A DNA stretch of 39,746 nucleotides from [Haemophilus] felis (GTDB taxonomy: Bacteria; Pseudomonadota; Gammaproteobacteria; Enterobacterales; Pasteurellaceae), in assembly GCA_002015125.1 (NCBI GenBank), contig MUYB01000029.1, positions 15,012 through 54,757 of the forward strand, given 5' to 3'. The notes below the pieces were generated by a model. It was not told the origin of the DNA and did no database searches. It saw only the letters and a list, made by a program, of their open reading frames with translations. The position numbers and the translations under genes were made by a program. Of this stretch, positions 1 through 7,188 are shown piece after piece (position 1 is the first letter of the stretch; every line of letters begins with the position of its first letter).

Positions 1-22
1 TGCTGTGCTGTGCTGTGCTGTG
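1..22 (-). repeat. Pentanucleotide simple sequence repeat (CACAG)n, at least 4 copies
   Basis: The plus strand shows four TGCTG units plus TG, equal to CACAG units on the minus strand. The array touches the window edge, so its true length is unknown. It begins eight bases into the putative minus-strand reading frame. Five-base units shift the frame with each slippage, and no frame through CACAG contains a stop, so all three registers remain open across the array itself. Confidence 0.8.
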
Positions 23-30
23 TCATCCAT
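1..30 (-). CDS. 5' end of an unidentified, probably phase-variable gene (runs off the left edge)
   Basis: On the minus strand an ATG at 30-28 reads M-D-D-T-A-Q-H-S-T-A and stays open to the window edge. A second ATG at 26-24, in another frame, is also open. Directly after them come pentanucleotide CACAG units. Start codons in more than one frame immediately before a short tandem repeat is the layout of Haemophilus contingency genes such as lic1A. The upstream A-rich stretch gives only a weak ribosome binding site. The product cannot be identified from ten codons. It lies downstream of rpmE on the same strand, behind the rpmE terminator. Seen: start codons and repeat; inferred: that it is a real gene. 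Confidence 0.5.
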   Translation of the reverse strand, partial: MDDTAQHSTA

Positions 31-67
31 TTTATTTTTTCTAGATATTTTAGTGGTTTAGTAGCAG

Positions 68-90
68 AAAAACCCCAATAAATGGGGTTT
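68..90 (-). terminator. Rho-independent terminator of rpmE
   Basis: Read on the minus strand, AAACCCC (90-84) pairs with GGGGTTT (76-70) across a 7-nt loop and is followed by a run of five T. It lies about 20 bases past the rpmE stop codon, separating rpmE from the repeat-bearing gene at the left edge. Confidence 0.8.
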
Positions 91-110
91 GATTAAAATG
101 GCGAAATTAT

Positions 111-323
111 CTATTTTGTGCTTGGAATGCTGAAACGTTTGTTGAAACGCTCTACACGACCACCAGTGTCAACTACACGTTGTTTACCTGTGTAGAATGG
201 ATGGCAGTTACCACATACGTCTAGGTTCAACTCTTTACCTAAAGTTGAGCGAGTTTTGATCACATTACCGCAAGAACAAGTTGCAGTAATTTCTGTATAA
301 TTAGGGTGAATACCTTGTTTCAT
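111..323 (-). CDS. rpmE: 50S ribosomal protein L31
   Basis: A 70-residue protein that begins MKQGIHPNY and matches the zinc-binding (C+) form of ribosomal protein L31, a component of the large subunit near the central protuberance. The zinc ligands expected for this form are visible as C16, C18, C37 and C40 (CSC and CGNC). The start at 323 is chosen over an in-frame upstream ATG at 353 because it gives the usual L31 N-terminus and has GAGG a few bases upstream. It is monocistronic, with its own terminator, and divergent from the glycosyltransferase operon. Zinc-containing L31 is commonly exchanged for a zinc-free paralogue under zinc starvation; no paralogue is in this window. Confidence 0.97.
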   Translation of the reverse strand: MKQGIHPNYTEITATCSCGNVIKTRSTLGKELNLDVCGNCHPFYTGKQRVVDTGGRVERFNKRFSIPSTK

Positions 324-476
324 AGAAAACCTCAATTTGAAGCCATACCGCAATTAGCATATTTTTCAGCTAACACCGTATGTATTTTGTTAAAATTACG
401 CCATTAGGCAGTTGTATGTAAGGTGGCGAATTTTACAGAAAAAATGATAAACTTGCAAGGCTGAAATGGATTTAAA

Positions 477-506
477 TAGACAAAATTTTACATAAAATGT
501 TATACT
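477..506 (+). promoter_or_regulatory. Putative sigma-70 promoter of the glycosyltransferase operon
   Basis: A -35-like TAGACA (477-482) and a -10 TATACT (501-506) are separated by 18 bases, with TGT just upstream of the -10. This would start transcription about 30 bases before the GT25 start codon at 544. Only the sequence match supports this. Confidence 0.5.
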
Positions 507-543
507 CCAAACCTATTTCAAATTCATTTAATATTTTCAAATT

Positions 544-1414
544 ATGCACCGCACTTTTAATTATGTTATTAGCTTAACCTCTGCTACTCAACGGCGAGAA
601 CACATTACAAATGAATTCTCTCGTCAAAATATTCCTTTTGTGTTTTTCGATGCTGTTAACTGGAAAGAAAACCCTTCTCATCCTTATTTATCCCAAAAAC
701 TTAACAAATTATTATCTCAAACTGATAAGCTTTCCGAAGGCGAAAAAGGCTGTTTAGCAAGTCATTTAGCATTATGGCAAAAATGTATTGATTTAAATTT
801 ACCTTATATTTGTATTTTTGAAGATGACGTTATATTAAGTCAAAGAGCTAATCAATTTTTAATTAATAATAATTGGTTAAAAGAACGGTTTGATTTGAAT
901 GAGCCTTTTATTTTACGTTTTGAAACTTTTTTATTTCCTGTTGAAATTCATAATACAAAAATAGTGGATTATCTCAATTATGCTTTTAAAGAGCTAAATT
1001 CCAATGATTATGGTACAGCAGGTTATTTAATTTCAAAAAATGCAGCAAAAGAATTATTATTCTATATCAGTAGTTTTATTGCAGAGGAACTGGACCCAGT
1101 TGATGAACTTATATTTAATTATTTTATAAACAAACAAACAAACAATCTCTGTATATCAATTATCTCCAGCCATTTGTATTCAAGAATTACAAATTAACGC
1201 TGAAAATGCAATCTTACCTAGTCAACTCAATGAAATGAGAGAGCAGCGTTGGAAAGCAGAAAAATCCTCAAGAAAGATAAAATTAAAACAAAAGAGTGTA
1301 AAAGAATTGATCTATCATCTACTAACCAAACCCCAACGAATGTTGAAAAAAAGACAACTTAAAATTGAACAGCGTAAAGCCGAAGAAAAACGAGTGGTAG
1401 TCAGGTTTGAGTAA
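544..1414 (+). CDS. Glycosyltransferase family 25 (LOS biosynthesis), out of frame at an AAAC repeat
   Basis: Family 25 glycosyltransferases add sugars, often galactose, to the LOS outer core at the inner membrane. The N-terminal 200 residues are typical: YVISL near the start, GEKGCLASH at about 66-74 and the IFEDDV motif at 91-96. As sequenced, translation from 544 stops at 1197 after 217 codons, shortly after the (AAAC)4 array at 1128-1145, and ends in an unrelated tail. The next frame carries on with YQLSPAICIQE, the expected continuation of this family, and a lysine-rich C-terminus to a stop at 1412-1414. Losing one 4-base unit, or gaining two, gives a 288-aa protein of normal length. I therefore read it as a phase-variable gene in the OFF state. 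A sequencing error is less likely because the shift falls exactly at a tandem repeat. The second to fifth codons contain an uptake signal. Confidence 0.85.
548..556 (-). other. DNA uptake signal sequence (Hin type)
   Basis: ACCGCACTT, the complement of the Hin-clade 9-base uptake core AAGTGCGGT, followed by the usual T-rich flank. It lies inside the first codons of the GT25 gene (His-Arg-Thr-Phe). Other exact copies are at 26251-26259, 38020-38028 and 39659-39667. Confidence 0.85.
1128..1145 (+). repeat. Tetranucleotide repeat (AAAC)4 plus AA inside the GT25 gene
   Basis: Four exact AAAC units followed by AA, encoding N-K-Q-T-N in the upstream frame. It coincides with the switch from the conserved upstream frame to the conserved downstream frame. 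Counting bases, 3 or 6 copies would join the two frames and 4 copies does not. Confidence 0.9.
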
Positions 1415-1425
1415 TGGAGGCAATT

Positions 1426-2433
1426 ATGAAGAAAAATCCTTTAGTTTCAGTTTTGATTTGTGCATATAATGTAGAAAAATATATTGATGAATGTCTTAAT
1501 GCAATTGTAAATCAGAGTTATAAAAATTTAGAAATTATCATTGTTAATGACGGTTCAATAGATTCTACTTTAAGTAGAATAAAATATTATGCCAATAAAG
1601 ATAACAGGATAAAAATAATAGATAATAAAACTAATTTTGGCTTTATTGATTCTCTCAATTTAGGTATTGAGCATGTAAAAGGAGATTTTTTGGCAAGAAC
1701 AGATGCTGATGATGTTGTTAAGCTAGATTGGATTGAAAAAATTATAACTTATTTATTATCTCATTCAGAAGTTGTTGCTATGGGATCTTATTTAACAGTG
1801 CTTTCTGAAGAAGGGAATGGAAGTAAGCTTGTTAATTATTATGAAAATGGGCAAGAATGGAAAAACCCTTTGCAACATAATGAGATTGTCGAGGCAATGT
1901 TATTCCGTAATCCTATTCATAATAATTCTATGATTATGAGAACGAGCGTTTTAAAGGAATTTAATTTGAAATTTGACCGCTCTTATAAATATGCAGAAGA
2001 CTATAAATTTTGGTTAGATGTAAGTCGAGTTGGGAAAATGGCAAATTACCCTGAAACTTTAGTGTATTATCGTTTTCATTCTAATCAAACTTCATCACGT
2101 TATAATCAGGAACAAAACTTAGCTGCTCAAAAAATTAGAAAAATAGCGATTAACTATCATTTTGATGATTTAGGGATAAAAAATAGAATTGGGGAAGAGA
2201 TCTTGTTTGGAGACGTTGTTAAGATACAAGAGGAATTAGTAAATTTATCTTTGTTGAATAAAGCGTATATTCAAACAATAATTTATGAATTATATTTGTC
2301 TTTACGTGTGAATAAGTTTTGTTATATATGGTATTTTCTTAAAAATAAGAATAATAATTTTCTATCTAAAAAACAGAAATTAAAAGTGATAAAGAGAATG
2401 ATTAGACCCTGGAAATACAAGGAGATATTATAA
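1426..2433 (+). CDS. Glycosyltransferase family 2 (GT-A fold), probable LOS glycosyltransferase
   Basis: A 335-residue family 2 glycosyltransferase, using a nucleotide sugar to extend a surface glycan at the cytoplasmic face of the inner membrane. The N-terminus PLVSVLICAYN, the NDGS motif near residue 42 and RTDADD near residue 90 (metal and sugar-nucleotide binding) are diagnostic of the GT-A fold. The C-terminal third is basic. I chose ATG 1426 because GGAGG lies at 1416-1420 at ideal spacing; an in-frame ATG at 1414 overlaps the stop of the in-frame GT25 version (TAATG) but would place the GGAGG inside the coding sequence. It ends TAATG into the GT8 gene. No repeat is present, so it is not itself switched, but its translation may depend on where GT25 translation ends. 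Donor and acceptor cannot be told from sequence. Confidence 0.92.
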   Translation: MKKNPLVSVLICAYNVEKYIDECLNAIVNQSYKNLEIIIVNDGSIDSTLSRIKYYANKDNRIKIIDNKTNFGFIDSLNLGIEHVKGDFLARTDADDVVKLDWIEKIITYLLSHSEVVAMGSYLTVLSEEGNGSKLVNYYENGQEWKNPLQHNEIVEAMLFRNPIHNNSMIMRTSVLKEFNLKFDRSYKYAEDYKFWLDVSRVGKMANYPETLVYYRFHSNQTSSRYNQEQNLAAQKIRKIAINYHFDDLGIKNRIGEEILFGDVVKIQEELVNLSLLNKAYIQTIIYELYLSLRVNKFCYIWYFLKNKNNNFLSKKQKLKVIKRMIRPWKYKEIL

Positions 2434-3348
2434 TGAATATATTATTTGTTTCAGATGATTGTTATGCAAAACATTTGCTTGTTTGTATTAAGAGTATTTT
2501 ACATTATAATTGTGTCAGTCAGTCAGTCAGTCATATTTTATGTTCTAGATTTTGGAATTTCTTATCAAAATAAAGATCGTATTAATGATCTTGTGTCAAA
2601 ATATAATTCTACTTGTCATTTTATTTATGTAGATCAAGCTGATTTCTCTCAATTCCCTATCACAATTGATTATATTTCACTGGCGACTTATGCTCGTTTA
2701 AAGATGGCTGATTATTTGCCTCCCCTTGAAAGAATTTTATATTTAGATGTTGATGTGCTTGTTTTGGGATCTTTGCAAGAATTATGGAATATTGATTTAG
2801 GTGATAAATATATTGCGGCTTGTCGAGATAGCTATATAGAATATGAAACAAATAATCATAAGTTCTTACTTGGTTTATCAGAAAGCGATTCTTATTTTAA
2901 TGCAGGCGTTTTACTTATTAACTTGGAAAAGTGGAGGAGTGTTGATGTCTTTAATTTATCTATAAAATGGTTATCTGATTATAAAAATAAGATAAAATAT
3001 CAAGATCAGGATATACTTAATGGAATATTTAAAAATAAAGTATTTTTCCTGGATTATAGATTTAATTTTATGCCTCATTTTTTTGAGAGGGTGAAAAACT
3101 TCTCTTTGAGAAGAATTAATAAATTACACGCTTTAGAAAAGGTAACAAAGCCGATAGTCATTTCTCATTTTTGTGGTCAAGAAAAATCTTGGGATAAATC
3201 TTGTAAGCATTTTAAATCATATTATTATTTTTTATTTTCTAAATTGGAAAATTTCGATAGTGATAACGCTTTTTTAGTCAAGATAATTTACTTTTTAAAG
3301 AGTTTTATAAGGCATATTAAGTTCAGATTTAAATTTAATATTTATTAA
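2433..3348 (+). CDS. lgtC: LgtC-like glycosyltransferase family 8, phase-OFF at a GTCA repeat
   Basis: Resembles LgtC, the retaining alpha-1,4-galactosyltransferase that makes the Gal-alpha-1,4-Gal (Pk-like) epitope on LOS. The intended start is ATG 2433, overlapping the GT2 stop (TAATG) with AAGGAG eight bases upstream; it gives MNILFVSDDCYAKHL, the family's donor-binding N-terminus. As sequenced, this frame runs through (GTCA)5 and stops about 45 codons in. The body continues in the next frame with FYVLDFGISYQN, STATYARLK-like region ISLATYARLK, the metal-binding LYLDVDVLV, FNAGVLLINL, YQDQDILNG and SHFCGQEKSW. With four or seven GTCA units the frames join into 303 or 307 aa, the normal length. 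An ATG at 2455 is in the body's frame, but would make a protein lacking the N-terminal DD. Gene name by resemblance; linkage specificity is inferred. Confidence 0.88.
2514..2533 (+). repeat. Tetranucleotide repeat (GTCA)5 inside the GT8 gene
   Basis: Five exact GTCA units (equivalently AGTC or TCAG) about 27 codons into the reading frame from 2433. The array falls at the point where the conserved N-terminal frame and the conserved body frame diverge. AGTC-type arrays are known in other Haemophilus contingency genes. Base counting gives ON at 4 or 7 copies and OFF at the 5 copies present here. Confidence 0.93.
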
Positions 3349-3479
3349 GTTTGGATACTTTCAAAAAATCATTTTTTCCTTTTAAACGTGCAGGATTGTT
3401 GTTTGCTCAACGATGATTCCCCTTGTGAACTTATGAAAAAAAGCCCAAAATACGCCAATTGCTCTTTATGTGAGGCCTT

Positions 3480-5696
3480 ATGCAACTTGTCCGTGTGGCA
3501 CTGGCGGTGCCGTTATTTCGTGTTTTTGATTATGTGTTACCTGCTGATCTGAATGTGGCGATCGGGGGGCGGGTGGTGGTGCCTTTTGGGACGCAAAAAC
3601 GGGTTGCGCTGGTGGTCGGTATGCCGAGTGAAACGGAGGTGAATCCTGCTCAACTCAAAGCTGTCATTGAGGTATTGGATCAACAGAATTTATTTCATCC
3701 TGACATGTGGACGCTTTTGCATTGGGCTGCGAGTTATTATCAAACTGCATTGGGAGAGGTGTTGTTTCAAGCTCTACCAGTTAAACTTCGAGAGGGAAAT
3801 TCTGTTCCTCAACAGAATAAAATATTGTGGTGTTTAACGGAGGCGGGTCAGCAAGCACTATCTTTGCACAGCTCATCTCAAGAATTTAATCGAGCAAAAA
3901 AACAGCTTGAGGCGTTACAAGCGTTATCTATTGCTCAATTAGAAAAAGGCAATAATCCCTTTAGCTCTGCAATTTGGTCAAAATTAGTTCAAAAAAAGTA
4001 TGTGCAAGAAAAGATGGTTAATTTGCCTAGTCTATCTTGGCAAGATAAGTTAGCGTCCCAACTTATGACAAATTATTCTGATCGCCTTGTGCTAAATAAA
4101 CAACAAGCACTAGCTTTTAGTCAATTGACCTTTAGCGAGGGATTTAATGCTTGGCTATTGGATGGTATTACTGGTTCAGGTAAAACAGAAATCTATTTAC
4201 AATTTATTGAAGAGATTCTTAAAAAATCTCAGCAAGTTTTGGTACTTGTACCAGAAATTGGTTTGACACCGCAAACCATACAACGTTTTCGAGCACGTTT
4301 TAATGTAGAAATTGATGTTTTGCATTCGAATTTGAACGATACTCAGCGTTTGAATGTGTGGCAGCGTGCAAAAACGGCGCAAAGTGCCATTGTGATTGGC
4401 ACGCGTTCGGCGCTGTTCACGCCTTTTGCTCAGCTGGGTTTGATTGTGATTGATGAAGAGCATGATGTTTCCTTCAAACAGCAGGATAGCTTTCGTTATC
4501 ACGCGCGAGATTTGGCGGTGGTCTTGGCAAAACAATTGAATATTCCTGTGTTAATGGGATCGGCAACACCAAGTTTAGAAAGTTTGAACAATGTTAAAAA
4601 TGGGAAGTATCGCCATTTAGTACTGTCAATGCGAGCTGGAAATGCGCAGTTGGTACGTCATAGTTTGATTGATCTAAAAAAACAGATTATGCATAACGGT
4701 TTATCAGAGGCACTATTAAGCAAAATGGAGACTCATTTGCAAAAGGGGAATCAGGTTTTGCTTTTCCTGAATAGACGTGGCTTTGCGCCAGCGATGTTGT
4801 GTCACGAATGTGGTTGGCTGGCAGAATGCGTGTATTGTGAACGAGCCTATACTTATCATCAACATCACAATGTATTGCGTTGTCATCATTGTGCAACGCA
4901 AAAAATAGTTCCTCGCCAATGTGCAAACTGTGGTTCTACTCATTTAGTTACCACAGGATTGGGAACCGAACAATTAGAACAAACCCTTGGGAAATTTTTT
5001 CCTCAATATCATATTACGCGCATTGATCGTGATAGCACGGCGCGCAAAGGCAAATTGGAAAATTATTTGGCGGATATTCAACAGGGCAAAAGCCAAATTT
5101 TAATTGGTACGCAAATGTTGGCGAAAGGGCATCATTTCCCTAATGTCACTTTAGTGGCGTTGGTGAATGTGGATAGCGCCTTATTTTCGGTGGATTTTCG
5201 CGCGGAAGAACGCTTGGCGCAATTGTATATACAGGTGGCAGGGCGCGCAGGGCGGCAGGAACAACAGGGGGAAGTGCTGCTGCAAACCCATTATCCTGAT
5301 CATCCGCTTTTACAACATTTGCTCAATCAAGGCTATGCCAGTTTTGCACAACAGGCGTTGCAGTTACGCCAATCGATGGCGCTACCGCCCTTTAGTGCGC
5401 AGGCATTATTTAGCGCGCGCAGTCGCCATAGTCAGGACGCGGAGCAGTTGTTGCAACAAATCGCGGATTATTTTTATGCCTTTGAACAGCAACATGCCGC
5501 TGGATTGCAAATTTTAGGACCTTTAGCGGCGCCTTTTAGCAAAAAAGCAGGGCAGTATCGTTGGCAATTATTGCTGCAACATGCCTCACGAGCGCGGCTG
5601 CAACAAATCTTAAAGGATTTTCAACAAGCCAATGTGCTTTCTTCCTATCACAACGCCCATTGGAGCTTGGATGTGGATCCGTTGGATTTGAGTTGA
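3480..5696 (+). CDS. priA: Primosomal replication-restart helicase PriA (protein N')
   Basis: PriA is the 3'-5' DNA helicase that recognises stalled forks and D-loops and starts reassembly of the replisome. The 738-residue length is normal for the family. In order: an N-terminal 3'-end-binding domain (about 1-100), a winged-helix segment, Walker A ITGSGKTE near 230, the DEEH box near 324, a cysteine-rich zinc region (CHECGW, CVYCERA, CHHC, CANC; about 440-483) inserted between the helicase lobes, and a C-terminal helicase lobe with the LVNVDSALFSVDFR and QVAGRAGRQ motifs. GAGG precedes the ATG. It is followed by ftsN after a gap of 57 bases, an arrangement common in gamma-proteobacteria. Codon use changes from the AT-rich glycosyltransferase genes to ordinary genome style at this gene. 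Confidence 0.97.
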   Translation: MQLVRVALAVPLFRVFDYVLPADLNVAIGGRVVVPFGTQKRVALVVGMPSETEVNPAQLKAVIEVLDQQNLFHPDMWTLLHWAASYYQTALGEVLFQALPVKLREGNSVPQQNKILWCLTEAGQQALSLHSSSQEFNRAKKQLEALQALSIAQLEKGNNPFSSAIWSKLVQKKYVQEKMVNLPSLSWQDKLASQLMTNYSDRLVLNKQQALAFSQLTFSEGFNAWLLDGITGSGKTEIYLQFIEEILKKSQQVLVLVPEIGLTPQTIQRFRARFNVEIDVLHSNLNDTQRLNVWQRAKTAQSAIVIGTRSALFTPFAQLGLIVIDEEHDVSFKQQDSFRYHARDLAVVLAKQLNIPVLMGSATPSLESLNNVKNGKYRHLVLSMRAGNAQLVRHSLIDLKKQIMHNGLSEALLSKMETHLQKGNQVLLFLNRRGFAPAMLCHECGWLAECVYCERAYTYHQHHNVLRCHHCATQKIVPRQCANCGSTHLVTTGLGTEQLEQTLGKFFPQYHITRIDRDSTARKGKLENYLADIQQGKSQILIGTQMLAKGHHFPNVTLVALVNVDSALFSVDFRAEERLAQLYIQVAGRAGRQEQQGEVLLQTHYPDHPLLQHLLNQGYASFAQQALQLRQSMALPPFSAQALFSARSRHSQDAEQLLQQIADYFYAFEQQHAAGLQILGPLAAPFSKKAGQYRWQLLLQHASRARLQQILKDFQQANVLSSYHNAHWSLDVDPLDLS

Positions 5697-5753
5697 TAGG
5701 GCTTTTTCAGTAGAATTGCGCGAATATTTAGGGTAGATAAATAGGTTTAGCAG

Positions 5754-6440
5754 GTGGCAAAACGACATCACACCGCGAGAAGCGGCAAACAAAAGCAAAA
5801 AAATAAAGGGTTATTGATTTCCATTGCATTATTCTTGGTGGCAATGTTTGCCATTGGGTTGTATTTTTTGATGCAAAAGGCGCCAGCGCCAGTGGTGGTA
5901 GAAAAAGTAGCGGAAACGCCAAAACCGAAAAGTGTGCTACCAAGTCGTCCTGAAGAAGTGTGGAGCTATATTCAAGCGTTGGAAACGCGCACCATTCCTG
6001 TGGACGATAAAACCGCAAGTTCGGATAAAAGTTTAGGTTTGACGGAAGAACAGCGTAAAATTTTACAAGCCATGGCGGAAGAACAAAAACAAGCAGAACA
6101 AGCCGCCAAACAATCTTCCGCAGCGCAAGCAGTGGTAAGCACCAGCGCGGTAGCGCCAGCGCCTACTGAAACAAAAGAAAGCAAAGCAGTGGTGAAAAAT
6201 ACGCCGAAGCCTGTGGAGAGCAACGGCAAAAAATACGGCTTACAATGCGGCGCTTTTAAAAATCAAACACAGGCTGAAAGTCTAAAATCGCGTTTATCGG
6301 CGCTAGGATTAAATGTGAAAGTCAATTCTAATTCAGATTGGCACAGAGTGGTGGTGGGATCCGTCGGAGATCGGGCAAGTACGTTGAAAGTGCAAGAGCG
6401 TGCGAAGTCAATCACAAATTGTGTTGTTATAGGAATGTAA
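5754..6440 (+). CDS. ftsN: Cell division protein FtsN
   Basis: FtsN is a bitopic inner-membrane divisome protein that activates septal peptidoglycan synthesis. The translation has a short basic cytoplasmic N-terminus (MAKRHHTARSGKQKQKNK), one transmembrane helix at about 19-40, a Pro/Ala/Lys-rich periplasmic linker with a helical Glu/Gln/Ala-rich stretch near 95-125, and a C-terminal SPOR domain from about 157 (KKYGLQCGAFKNQTQAESL) that binds denuded septal glycan. The start codon is GTG at 5754; no better start exists in the frame. The 228 aa length is shorter than the E. coli protein (319 aa), mainly in the linker. A terminator follows. Confidence 0.93.
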   Translation: MAKRHHTARSGKQKQKNKGLLISIALFLVAMFAIGLYFLMQKAPAPVVVEKVAETPKPKSVLPSRPEEVWSYIQALETRTIPVDDKTASSDKSLGLTEEQRKILQAMAEEQKQAEQAAKQSSAAQAVVSTSAVAPAPTETKESKAVVKNTPKPVESNGKKYGLQCGAFKNQTQAESLKSRLSALGLNVKVNSNSDWHRVVVGSVGDRASTLKVQERAKSITNCVVIGM

Positions 6441-6454
6441 TTCCTTCTTATTTA

Positions 6455-6487
6455 AACTGCTAGTGGTTATTCTGCTAGCAGTTTTTT
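6455..6487 (+). terminator. Rho-independent terminator after ftsN
   Basis: AACTGCTAG (6455-6463) pairs perfectly with CTAGCAGTT (6475-6483), followed by a run of T. It ends the priA-ftsN unit before the TetR gene promoter. Confidence 0.85.
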
Positions 6488-6497
6488 ATTTTTCATA

Positions 6498-6525
6498 TTG
6501 CTTAAATTTTTAAATTCTTTAAAAT
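6498..6525 (+). promoter_or_regulatory. Putative promoter of the TetR-acrA-acrB operon
   Basis: TTGCTT (6498-6503) and TAAAAT (6520-6525) with a 16-base spacer make a plausible sigma-70 promoter about 70 bases before the TetR start. The following palindrome begins at the last base of the -10 box. Confidence 0.5.
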
Positions 6526-6542
6526 GAATAAACGTTTATTCA
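6525..6542. promoter_or_regulatory. 18-bp perfect palindrome, probable operator of the TetR-family repressor
   Basis: TGAATAAACGTTTATTCA is an exact inverted repeat with no spacer. It overlaps the -10 box and start site of the adjacent promoter and lies 55 bases before the TetR gene. TetR-family repressors usually bind such palindromes in their own promoter, so autoregulation of the efflux operon is inferred. Confidence 0.65.
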
Positions 6543-6597
6543 GGCTTCCTTTCTGTTTGAAATCTTCCTTTTTTATACTTACTTTTGATTAATTATT

Positions 6598-7167
6598 ATG
6601 CGTCAATCTGATTTAGATATGGCGGAGCATATTTTTGCTACGGTGGAGCAATTAATGGCAAAAGAGGGATTGCATAATCTTTCCATGCATAAAATTGCTA
6701 AGGCAGCGAATATCTCTGCTGGCACAATTTATATTTATTTTGCCAATAAAGAGCAGTTGTTAAGACAATTTGTTCATCGCGTTTTTATGCGTTTTTTTCA
6801 TGCGTTAGAAAAAGATCACGATGAAACTTTGGACTTTTTTCAACAGTATCATCAAATGTGGTGGAATATTTGGCATTTTTTACAAAAAAATCCAGATACG
6901 CTACTGAATATGCAGCAATATCAATCCTTACCGGGCTTTACACAAATTATTGAGGAAGAACGCCAACAAGGTTTTTGGCGCTTATTTTGTGAAAAAGGGC
7001 AGCAGGCAGGTGTGTTAGCACCATTACCTTCTAGTTTATTGTTTGCAATGGGTTTAGATAGTGCAATTAGACTTGCGATGAATCAGGTATATCTTAATGA
7101 TCGCTATTCAACGGAGATGTTAGAAGCGGTTATTTCTCGTACTTGGTTAAGTATTACTAATTATTAA
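6598..7167 (+). CDS. acrR: TetR/AcrR-family transcriptional repressor of the RND efflux operon
   Basis: A 189-residue TetR-family regulator. The N-terminal helix-turn-helix is clear at about 24-50: LSMHKIAKAANISAGTIYIYF followed by NKEQLL, the most conserved TetR signature. The C-terminal domain is helical and variable, as expected for a ligand pocket. It stands 21 bases upstream of the RND adaptor gene on the same strand and behind a perfect palindromic operator, so it most likely represses itself and the pump until a drug or metabolite binds. The start at 6598 has a poor ribosome binding site, which suits a weakly expressed repressor. The gene name follows the position and family; effector unknown. 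Confidence 0.88.
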   Translation: MRQSDLDMAEHIFATVEQLMAKEGLHNLSMHKIAKAANISAGTIYIYFANKEQLLRQFVHRVFMRFFHALEKDHDETLDFFQQYHQMWWNIWHFLQKNPDTLLNMQQYQSLPGFTQIIEEERQQGFWRLFCEKGQQAGVLAPLPSSLLFAMGLDSAIRLAMNQVYLNDRYSTEMLEAVISRTWLSITNY

Positions 7168-7188
7168 TATTGTTTTTCGGAGTGTGAA

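Noticed and set aside
3349..3479. Possible small gene (ATG at 3433) between the GT8 gene and priA
   Set aside because: The frame runs into priA in the wrong register, has no recognisable product and no ribosome binding site.
4197..4535. 112-codon antisense open frame inside priA
   Set aside because: It is a shadow of a strongly conserved helicase region; translation has no family resemblance.
5880..6170. Recurring GCGCCAGC in ftsN and neighbouring genes
   Set aside because: Reflects Ala-Pro-Ala codons and local codon preference; spacing is irregular, so not a structured repeat.
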